A DNA stretch of 64,000 nucleotides from Ampullaceana balthica. Its lineage: Eukaryota; Mollusca; Gastropoda; Lymnaeidae. Each line of letters opens with the position of its first letter. Positions within the stretch are counted from its first letter, which is position 1. Where the stretch lies: contig CALYLW010000019.1 of the NCBI GenBank assembly GCA_944989445.1, positions 2,157,648 through 2,221,647 of the forward strand. The letters run 5' to 3'. A model generated the notes under the pieces. The model was not told the origin of the DNA. It ran no database searches and saw nothing but the letters and a program-made list of their open reading frames with translations. Positions 12,301 through 24,300 of this stretch are shown piece by piece. The position numbers were made by a program, and so were the translations under genes.

Positions 12301-15300
12301 CACCTATTCTTTCTTGCAGGCTGATGAACAGTCTCTTGAAAATGAGCCCCTAGCCTACGACCTTGGTGAAAGACTTCCTCCGCAGAACTTGTTGTCACCT
12401 GGCCACAAACAAACTGAGACTCACTCCGACCAGCAACAAACATCAGAGGATGAGTCAGAATCACTGAGCTCATGGGAGGTGGAGAGGAAGAAGGTGAGTC
12501 ACTGAGTTCATGGGAGGTGGAGAGGAAGAAGGTGAGTCTGAGAGGTGGAGAGGAAGAAGGTGAGTCACTGAGCTCATGAGAGGTGGAGAGGAAGAAGGTG
12601 AGTCAATGAGCTCCTGGACTTAGATACAATTATTCTTTGATACTTTCTTGCCATATTTTGATGTTTTTTTAAACCTCCACCAGAAACATGGCATGCTTAA
12701 CTCCCCTGCCAGACAAAGAGAAGTGGAGGAGGAGGCAAGGAGACAGGAGCAAGAAGAGTTGGAGAGGATGTATAGAGAGGAGCAAGAGGAGATGGAGAGG
12801 AAGGAGTATGAAAGGGTTCGACTAGAGGAACAGAGGAGGATTCAGATAGAGGAGGAAGAGAGAATTAAACAACAAAAGGAGGAAGAAGAGATAAAACGAA
12901 TACAGAGGGAGGAAGAGGAGATTAAACGAATACATAGGGAGGAAGAGGAGATTAAACGAATACATAGGGAGGAAGAGGAGATTAAACAAATACATAGGGA
13001 GGAAGAGGAGATTAAACGAATACAAAGGGAGGAAGAGGAGATTAAACGAATACATAGGGAGGAAGAGGAGATTAAACGAATACATAGGGAGGAAGAGGAG
13101 ATTAAACGAATACATAGGGAGGAAGAAGATTTACTGAAGAAACAGAGGGGGGAAGAAGAAAAAATTATAAAACTTAAGGAGGAACAAGAGATGCTCAAAA
13201 GAAGAAAGGAAGAGGAAGAATATTTACAAAAACAAAGAGAGGCAGAAGACAGACTGAAACATCAAAGGGAGGAAGAGGAAAAGATGAGAAAACAAAAGGA
13301 AGAAGATGAAAAGACAAGAAAGCAAAAAGAGTTAATAAATTTACAGATGGATCAAGATGATAAGGACTCACACAAGTGGGGGGTAGGGAAGAGACAAGAG
13401 ATGTTAGATAGGCAAGAGATGTTAGATAGGCAAGAGATGTTAGATAGGCAATGGGAGTTTGAAGAAAACAACAGAAAAGAACATCTGGTCAGCAGTGTTG
13501 AGGAAGTGATGGGGGTAAGTTGTTTTTGTCCTGGACAGTTCCATCAGCGGGTCTCACATTCAGCGGGTCTCACATTCAGGGGTCTCACATTCAGGGGGTC
13601 TCACATTCAGGGGTCTCACATTCAGGGGGTCTCACATTCAGGGGGTCTCACATTCAGCGGGTCTCACATTCAGGGGTCTCACATTCAGAGGGTCTCACAT
13701 TCAGGGGTCTCACATTCAGGGGTCTCACATTCAGCGGGTCTCACATTCAGGGGTCTCACATTCAGGGGGTCTCACATTCAGCTGGTCTCACATTCAGGGG
13801 TCTCACATTCAGGGGTCTCACATTCAGGGGGTCTCACATTCAGCTGGTCTTACATTCAGGGGTCTCACATTCAGCTGGTCTCACATTCAGGGGTCTCACA
13901 TTCAGGGGTCTCACATTCAGCGGGTCTCACATTCAGCGGGTCTCACATTCAGGGGTCTCACATTCAGGGGTCTCACATTCAAGGGTCTCACATTCAGGGG
14001 TCTCACATTCAGGGGGTCTCACATTCAGCGGGTCTCACATTCAGCTGGTCTCACTTTCAGGGGGTCTCACATTCAGCGGGTCTCACATTCAGGGGGTCTC
14101 ACATTCAGCTGGTCTCACATTCAGCGGGTCTCACGTTCAGCTGGTCTCACTTTCAGGGGGTCTCACATTCAGCTGGTCTCACTTTCAGGGGGTCTCACAT
14201 TCAGCTGGTCTCACTTTCAGGGGGTCTCACATTCAGCTGGTCTCACATTCAGTGGGTCTCACATTCAGCTGGTCTCACTTTCAGGGGGTCTCACATTCAG
14301 CTGGTCTCACATTCAGCGGGTCTCACATTCAGCTGGTCTCACTTTCAGGGGGTCTCACATTCAGCGGGTCTCACATTCAGGGGGTCTCACATTCAGCGTG
14401 TCTCACATTCAGTGGGTCACAAATTCAGGGGGTCTCACATTCAGAGGGTCTCACATTCAGCGGGTCTCACATTCAGCAGGTCTCACATTCAGCGGGTCAC
14501 ACATTCAGCGGGTCTCAGATTCAGCAGGTCTCACATTCAGCTGGTCTCACATTCAGCACACTATTAGTGACCATTATTTATTGCTGTCTATATATTTTTA
14601 TCTTAAATCACTACTCTGTCATGTTAATGATATCTAGATTTTTTCCTGTTTACAATAAATGAAGTGTTTCCTTCAAATAAAATTCAAATTATTTTTTTCT
14701 AATCAACAGAACCATTTACTTGGAAAGAAGGAAGAAATGGTATGTTGAAACGGTTGATCTGCTTTAATCAGCAAGACACTCTCCTGGTTTTATGAAATTA
14801 TGTGGTGCTTCTTGTCTCAAATTAGTATTTTTAACGTATTTTTAATTTACTTTTTGTAAAACAACACTTTTTTTAAAAAAATGTCTCCCCTTCCTAATGC
14901 CTAAACTCACCCCCCCCCTTAACTGTAGATGTCACTCAGTTAAACTCTAATGTATTAGCTCACACTAAAGATTATAAAAACATTTATCTAGTTATTCTCA
15001 ACTCGTTTGTAATCCTTTGTTCTTCTAATTATTTTATTTCTCAGACATTTTTCCAGAGCGTGAAAGATCTGGATATTTCTGAACAGCTGTAAGTGAAGCA
15101 CAAACTTTAGTTTGATTTGATTCTTTAACAAAATAAATATTCTCAATATATGCTATTAACTATTAAAATATAATTACTATCAACTATTAAAGTATATTTG
15201 TGTGTGTGACGATAGAATTATAAGCAGCACCTTACTGAGGTATGGAAACGGTCGTATTTAAATTTTATACCTACCCTTAGTTGTGAAATGTTTGACGTCA

Positions 15301-18300
15301 TCTGTTTCACTGCTTTCAGCCAAGGTCAGAGGGCGAAGTTTAATGAACCCTCACACCACAGGGAGGACAGGGTCCAGGAGGAGAAACAAATCCTCACCTC
15401 ACCCCCCTTCAAGCCTCCCCCGCCTCCTAAGCCAAGTGTGGCGGTCAAGTCAGGGGTGAGTGTCCACTTCATGTAGCAGCAGTGAGCCACCTGCTTATGT
15501 CAGACCAACAGAATGACCACCTTTAATTTTTCTTTCCTGGTGCTGATAGTCTAGCATTGTGCTGTTCTGTTCTGTTTTTAGACATCTCTTTATGCTGGTG
15601 CTAATAGTCTAGCATTGTGCTGTTCTGTTTTTAGACATCTCTCTATGTTGGTGCTAATAGTCTAGCATTGTGCTGTTCTGTTTTTAGACATCTCTCTATG
15701 TTGGTGCTAATAGTCTAGCATTGTGCTGTTCTGTTTTTAGACATCTCTCTATGCTGGAGGGGGACTGTCCAGTAACGTTCAAGGCAGCTCAACTGTCGAC
15801 CAAATCAAACAGAGGCTCCAAGTTCCCCAGATGACCAGTACCGGTTCCTCTTATGCCAGCCCCAACATGTTCTCAGTTGACCCCTACGATGATAATGAAT
15901 CGATGCTGTCAGATAATCCTGGGGATGAGAGGTTTGTCTTACTTATCTCCAAGTCAATTTATATCATGTCATTATCTTTTTATTATCATGTCATTATCAT
16001 GTTATTAGCAGTTAGGGTTGTCCCCTATTTTATCAAAAGTTCTAACAGGCAAGTTTGGGGTCTACTAGATCAGTTCTTCTCAAGCTTTTTAGTATGGTGG
16101 ACCGGCAGGAATTTTTTCAATGCTCCAGGGACCAGTGCACTAATTTACCTGTACTGACGTGGTAGTGAAATGTAACTTATTTTATTTTATTTGTTTCATT
16201 TTATGAGCCTATTGCCGAAAAATTGACATGTTCTGAAAGGTTTGTATCAATAGCTTCAAACGGAGGATTATAATTCTATTTTTCTGGCCTTTCTTAAAAA
16301 AACTACTGCCGACCGGCGGTGCATGGCCCACAGACCGGCACAGCTCCGCGTACCACCACTTTGAGTAGCACTGCACTCGATGAATCCATTTAGCATCAAA
16401 GATTTCAGTCTGTTATTTGTGCTTATGCCATGTTGATGTCTGTAAGAATGTTAGTTGTCTCCCCACCTCCTACTACCACAGCATGTACAGACATGTGTAC
16501 AAATGTTAGTTGTCTCCCCACCTCCTACTACCACAGCATGTACAGACATGTGTACAAATGTTAGTTGTCTCCCCACCTCCTACTACCACAGCATGTACAG
16601 ACATGTGTACAAATGTTAGTTGTCTCCCCACCTCCTACTACCACAGCATGTACAGACATGTGTACAAATGTTAGTTGTCTCCCCACCTCCTACTACCACA
16701 GCATGTACAGACATGTGTACGAATGTTAGTTGTCTCCCCACCTCCTACTACCACAGCATGTACAGACATGTGTACAAATGTTAGTTTTCTCCCCACCTCC
16801 TACTACCACAGCATGTACAGACATGTGTAAGAATGTTAGTTGTCTCCCCACCTCCTACTACCACAGCATGTACAGACATGTGTACAAATGTTAGTTGTCT
16901 CCCCACCTCCTACTACCACAGCATGTACAGACATGTGTAAGAATGTTAGTTTTCTCCCCACCTCCTACTACCACAGCATGTACAGACATGTGTACAAATG
17001 TTAGTTGTCTCCCCACCTCCTACTACCACAGCATGTACAGACATGTGTATAAATGTTAGTTGTCTCCCCACCTCCTACTACCACAGCATGTACAGACATG
17101 TGTACAAATGTTAGTTGTCTCCCCACCTCCTACTACCACAGCATGTACAGACATGTGTATAAATGTTAGTTGTCTCCCCACCTCCTACTACCACAGCATG
17201 TACAGACATGTGTATAAATGTTAGTTGTCTCCCCACCTCCTACTACCACAGCATGTACAGACATGTGTATAAATGTTAGTTGTCTCCCCACCTCCTACTA
17301 CCACAGCATGTACAGACATGTGTACAAATGTTAGTTGTCTCCCCACCTCCTACTACCACAGCATGTACAGACATGTGTACAAATGTTAGTTTTCTCCCCA
17401 CCTCCTACTACCACAGCATGTACAGACATGTGTACAAATGTTAGTTGTCTCCCCACCTCCTACTACCACAGCATGTACAGACATGTGTACAAATGTTAGT
17501 TGTCTCCCCACCTCCTACTACCACAGCATGTACAGACATGTGTACAAATGTTAGTTGTCTCCCCACCTCCTACTACCACAGCATGTACAGACATGTGTAC
17601 AAATGTTAGTTGTCTCCCCACCTCCTACTACCACAGCATGTACAGACATGTGTACAAATGTTAGTTTTCTCCCCACCTCCTACTACCACAGCATGTACAG
17701 ACATGTGTACAAATGTTAGTTGTCTCCCCACCTCCTACTACCACAGCATGTACAGACATGTGTACAAATGTTAGTTGTCTCCCCACCTCCTACTACCACA
17801 GCATGTACAGACATGTGTACAAATGTTAGTTGTCTCCCCACCTCCTACTACCACAGCATGTACAGACATGTGTATAAATGTTAGTTGTCTCCCCACCTCC
17901 TACTACCACAGCATGTACAGACATGTGTACAAATGTTAGTTGTCTCCCCACCTCCTACTACCACAGCATGTACAGACATGTGTACAAATGTTAGTTGTCT
18001 CCCCACCTCCTACTACCACAGCATGTACAGACATGTGTACAAATGTTAGTTGTCTCCCCACCTCCTACTACCACAGCATGTACAGACATGTGTACAAATG
18101 TTAGTTTTCTCCCCACCTCCTACTACCACAGCATGTACAGACATGTGTAAGAATGTTAGTTGTCTCCCCACCTCCTACTACCACAGCATGTACAGACATG
18201 TGTACAAATGTTAGTTGTCTCCCCACCTCCTACTACCACAGCATGTACAGACATGTGTACAAATGTTAGTTGTCTCCCCACCTCCTACTACCACAGCATG

Positions 18301-21300
18301 TACAGACATGTGTACAAATGTTAGTTGTCTCCCCACCTCCTACTACCACAGCATGTACAGACATGTGTACAAATGTTAGTTGTCTCCCCACCTCCTACTA
18401 CCACAGCATGTACAGACATGTGTACAAATGTTAGTTGTCTCCCCACCTCCTACTACCACAGCATGTACAGACATGTGTACAAATGTTAGTTGTCTCCCCA
18501 CCTCCTACTACCACAGCATGTACAGACATGTGTACAAATGTTAGTTGTCTCCCCACCTCCTACTACCACAGCATGTACAGACATGTGTACAAATGTTAGT
18601 TGTCTCCCCACCTCCTACTACCACAGCATGTACAGACATGTGTACAAATGTTAGTTTTCTCCCCACCTCCTACTACCACAGCATGTACAGACATGTGTAA
18701 GAATGTTAGTTGTCTCCCCACCTCCTACTACCACAGCATGTACAGACATGTGTACAAATGTTAGTTGTCTCCCCACCTCCTACTACCACAGCATGTACAG
18801 ACATGTGTAAGAATGTTAGTTGTCTCCCCACCTCCTACTACCACAGCATGTACAGACATGTGTACAAATGTTAGTTGTCTCCCCACCTCCTACTACCACA
18901 GCATGTACAGACATGTGTACAAATGTTAGTTGTCTCCCCACCTCCTACTACCACAGCATGTACAGACATGTGTATAAATGTTAGTTGTCTCCCCACCTCC
19001 TACTACCACAGCATGTACAGACATGTGTATAAATGTTAGTTGTCTCCCCACCTCCTACTACCACAGCATGTACAGACATGTGTACAAATGTTAGTTGTCT
19101 CCCCACCTCCTACTACCACAGCATGTACAGACATGTGTACAAATGTTAGTTGTCTCCCCACCTCCTACTACCACAGCATGTACAGACATGTGTACAAATG
19201 TTAGTTGTCTCCCCACCTCCTACTACCACAGCATGTACAGACATGTGTACGAATGTTAGTTGTCTCCCCACCTCCTACTACCACAGCATGTACAGACATG
19301 TGTACAAATGTTAGTTGTCTCCCCACCTCCTACTACCACAGCATGTACAGACATGTGTACAAATGTTAGTTGTCTCCCACACAGACCCAGTCTCCCCACC
19401 TCCTACTACCAAGGCATGTACAGACACAACGATGTCCTCGATGACGATGCCTTGAGCTACACTTCCACAGAGTTTGAGGACCAGGTTCACAGCACGCCCT
19501 CATACGGCAAAGATAGAGAGGTTCTCACAAATATAAACCTTTCAGGTAATGAAGATGTTTTTTTTGTTTATGAAGACCGGTTATCATATTCTTTACATTG
19601 CATATTTGATAGCACATTGAAAACCACATCAGTACTCAGATTTCTTTTCCTTGTACTCTCCACACCACTTGGTTACTATAAAGTCAAACAGTTTTTAACA
19701 TAAAAGAGATTTTTGGTGCGCTAACAGCTGCTTTTAAATGTGTAACAAAAAAACTAATGAGATCCAAAGAAATATTTAGAAAAGGATGTTAACTGTAAAT
19801 TGTTGCCTTCGTCCCTGGTCAGATCCCAGCTCACTGCTCAGAGTACAGGAGTACGTCAGGGAAACACGACGACAGCTGGAGCAAGAGAAAAACCAAAGAG
19901 TGGTGCTTGAAAATAAGCTGAAGGTGGCCTCCAAAGAGAAAAATGAGATTCACAAGTGAGTATGTTTCTCCTGGGTATTCTGTGGAAACCAACAAAGCTA
20001 TTTTCAGTTGCTGTTTGATTGAACAATTGGCAGAGAGGTTTATTGCATTTAAAGGAGAATCACCATTCAGACATTTTATGCCTTTCAGTTTTATCCATGT
20101 TGAATAAGTTACACAATACTCACCTCATTTTTTGGGATAAAATTGAGAAGGCAAAAAATATGCACAATTAATAGAGTAATTTTATAGAATTTAAAGAATT
20201 CATTTATTTTATTTGTCATTTGTTTAAAGTTGTATTTTAATATTTGTTGTGTAACTTTTTTAAAACTCTTCCACGCTCATAAAACATTGACAGGAAACTT
20301 GAGATTTTTAACCAAGAAAAATCTGACTTGGAGCAAACAAAACTTGACTTGGAAGCAAAGATTCGATCTCTCCAGTAAGGAATATTCTCTAAAAATACAT
20401 ACTGTTTCTTTTACATGGTGTTTTTTTAATGTCAAAAAGTAACTAAAATGCTGGCAGAAATATAAATTTTAAACCTACTTTTAGTTCTTCCCTGAATAGA
20501 CTAAAATCAATTTGTTGGTTAAAGTTTTAACTATAATTATGTATCTGAATTTTTCCCTAGCCCATCTGTTTAATTTTAAACCTTCCATTAGTTAAAATTA
20601 ATGCATTTAAATACTGTATATGATACTTTTGAATTTTTAAAAAATTATTTGGTCGAGGTTTGATTTTAAGTTCAGTGTATTGTGGGATATAAAAATAATG
20701 TTGATAAAACTTTTCATTGCAGATACAGTCTGAGTGATGAGGAAGAGAAGAGGAAGAATGCCCAGATTCTGCTCGGCAAGACCAAAGAACAGTTGGACAG
20801 GAAGGAAACACAGTATGCGAGGTAATATGAGCAGATTAAAAAAAGTATTATTATTATTATTAAATAGCAAAACTAATATGCTTTGTAAAAATATTTAGAG
20901 GGGATTTATTTTTCTATAATTATTTATATGAATATTCATGAAAAGATAAAAAATAAAAAAAATTTCAAATTCTATTTAAATGACAGTACAGTAGAAGTCC
21001 GATAATCCGGCACGTTCGGGGCCGGCTCGGTGGCGGAAATTCCGGTCTATTGGGCGGTGCCCCTTCTTTTTAGTGTAGGCTTTGCAGTAAAACAAATGTA
21101 CTTTGTTTTTTTTAACTTCATACATACATAAATCTTAATTATAAGAACAATTAGGTTAATAATTAAGCTACAAATACAGTATGCAAATACAACAAAGTTT
21201 ATTTTACATTTCATATAATTTATGTACAGGTACTGTAAAACATATTTCACTTATATTTAAAAAAGTCACGAATGTCTTTTTGTTTTCTTGACTTTTGGCT

Positions 21301-24300
21301 TTTAGTATACAATTTATTTCTAATAATATGGAAATAATAAATTCTGAAGCACTTTGTTTATAAACAGTTTCAAAAGTTACGTATGTCACTACAGATGTAC
21401 GTATTACAGTAGAGTACTGAGACACAGTTTACTGCGATGTGGAAGGACACAAAACAGCAACGCTAAAACAAAATGGCGAAGACGATTCGGGATTGATTAA
21501 CTGTGCTGCACTGCACCTGTATTTGTTGTGACAGCTGAGACTAGCCGGCCGCTAATTGTTTCCGACCGAGCAATATCCAGCGCTTCCGGATGATCCCGAA
21601 CTACCCCGAAAACTTCCGAATAGCTCTCGGGCGTTTTTATTTGCTTTAAAGACACACTTTTGGAGAAAACCAAAATTTTTACAATTTTCCGAAGCGACGC
21701 CGGACTATTGGGCATTCTATTTAAATGACAGTATGTGAAAAGATAAAAAATATAATTATATTAAAGTTTTAACTAATGTTTGAGGGACTGAAACAATTTT
21801 TACAAACTTTCCCCGAAAGTAAAGTGTCCACTCTTTTTAATCAGGTTGATCAGGTTATATTTCAGGTGCAGTATAAAATATGATTTGCTCTTTTCTTTCT
21901 CATGCAATTATTTCATATCTTTTAAGTGAACTTGAGTCCAAACAAAAGTCAGAACTTACCTTGAGAAATCTTCAGATGGAAATTAGAACAGCTAACAACA
22001 CCATAAAAGAGGTGAATAAATATCAATTACTATTAACAATTAAATGGGGGGGGGGTTTGGGGGGGGGTTCTTCTTTTGTGTTGGGGTTGAAATATGGGTT
22101 TAAACATTCAGACCATCTGGTTTTGGCCACACAAAAAAAAACATTTGTTAAATAATAATTTTGAATGCAGTCGAAACCAAAATCTTGACTAAACTATCAC
22201 TTGACACTGAAACCTGACAGATATATAAGGTAAGCTAGCACAAAATTTAACACCTTTTTTGTTATACAAATATAAAAATTCCACATGAACAAAACTTTTA
22301 GGAGTTAATCCATAATCAGACAATAATCATTACTTGAAGTAAAAGTCATTAAAAAATTACAGTTCGTCCAAATTGGTTGATTTTTTCAATAATGTACAGC
22401 AGTGCCTTGAGATAAAAAAAACTTGAGTTATGAAAAAAGATTCCAAGTTAAAAACTTGAGTTATGAAAAAAGATTCTAAGTTTTTTACGCCAAAAATAAT
22501 AAGGAAAATAATTAAATATACAAAATGAGGTCTCGGCACTGAACTTTAAAAAAATAAAATTTATTTGAAAATTAGAAAAAAGGGACCAAAAAAAATAAAT
22601 TTAAATGTAGTTTTTTGTAAAAATTATTGTTAAAGTTTTAACGTAAATAAACAACCCGTAAAAACAAAGTTTTTGACTATATATCCCTTACATATGAGAC
22701 ATAACTAAAAATATTGATTTTGTTCAAACGCGACAAACATTTACAGACTGAAACTGAGTGAACTCTCCTTGGTATTACACACGAGATGTGGTCATCGATG
22801 GCTGGCGTGAACTTAAGTGACACGTGAATTTAAACAATAGCAGACCACTACATATAGTTATGTAGAGATAAACTAAAAATGCATTAATTTCATTACGGTA
22901 CATTCGATCAATCTGAAATTTTGATACAATGCATTGTTAGGTGACACGAGCCTATGTGCAAAATTTCAGCTCGATGGCGTCACAGGAAGTCAGTCAATTT
23001 TGACTTTTGTTTTTCTGCCCGCGAACGACAGAGAGAGAGAGAGACAAGACGGTGAAGCTAATATAAGGGATTTTTTTAAAATTTCTTTTTCTTTATTTGT
23101 TCACTTATATAGCGCCGTACCCCAGCCTACAGCTGGGCTCACAGTGCTTTACAAACATGTTCAACAACTACATAAAACACATTGCACTCTAAATCTTCCT
23201 AAACATAGTTACACACACAAAATTTCATATAAATGTTCAGAAAGGGACGCATCACCGTCATAGAATGTTAATTTGATGAAGCAATCCTTAGCGAAACAGG
23301 AATCCATGATGAAGATCCTGATACAGAAATAATAACAAGACAAATACACACAATTAAATCAAGAGTTCAAGGCTATGCATGCCTGTTAGGCGTAGCCTCG
23401 TTCTCAAGATTCCACCAAGAAGTTTAATCACAATGGTCATCCCGTGGTTTGTGTAGTCTCGGCTCTGACGTTAAAAAGATTAAAATTTCATTAGCAAAAG
23501 GCAACAAGGATAAAGAAATTTAAATTTAATTGTTTGTTAAATTAGTGTTAAAGTTTAATGACATGTTTTAATGTTTTTCCTAAAAATTAAGTCAATTATT
23601 TTTGGCCATTTGTGAATGTTACGCGCTTGTTATGTTAAGTCCTCATTCTCTGTCACTTCATTTGTTCACTAGAAGCCTGCCTTTTGTAAGTATCTATCAC
23701 ACAAGATATTTAAGTCATGGTGCAACAATAAAGACAGATTTCAGCTTGTGCACTCCAGCTAAGAGATGACTTGTACATTTTTAATATTTATTCATTCCCT
23801 TGTTTGGACTTGTTTAGCTCATGGAAGAAAAAGAAGAGCTGGAGAGAAAATTCAGCCAGGCCAACAATTCTCACCATCTTAACGAAAAATTGTTGGAGAA
23901 CCAAGAGAAGCTCATCTCTCAACTTCAACAACATACACCCAGGGTTTGTTACAATACTGTAGTTTAACTTAATAAAGAAACATAGACACAGAGTTTGTTA
24001 CTATACTGTATTTTAGCTTCATAAACAAACATAAACACAGGGTTTGTTACTGTACTGTAGTTTAGCTTCATAAACAAACATATACACAGGGTTTGTTACA
24101 GTACTGTAGTTTAGCTTCATTTGACAATAAAAAATACTTGTTAACTTAATGAGCCAGAGATATTCTTAAAGAGATAAATGACGTCAAAATGTGATTAAAT
24201 GTGTGAAGCGCTATAAATAGTCATTTCTTTTATTTTAATTAATCATGTATCCATGCTCAAAGATTAAGCTTTATATATTTTCATACAAATACTATGATCT

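Noticed and set aside
16442..19378. CRISPR-like array
   Set aside because: The 55-bp units are directly adjacent with no unique spacers, and the context is an animal intron.
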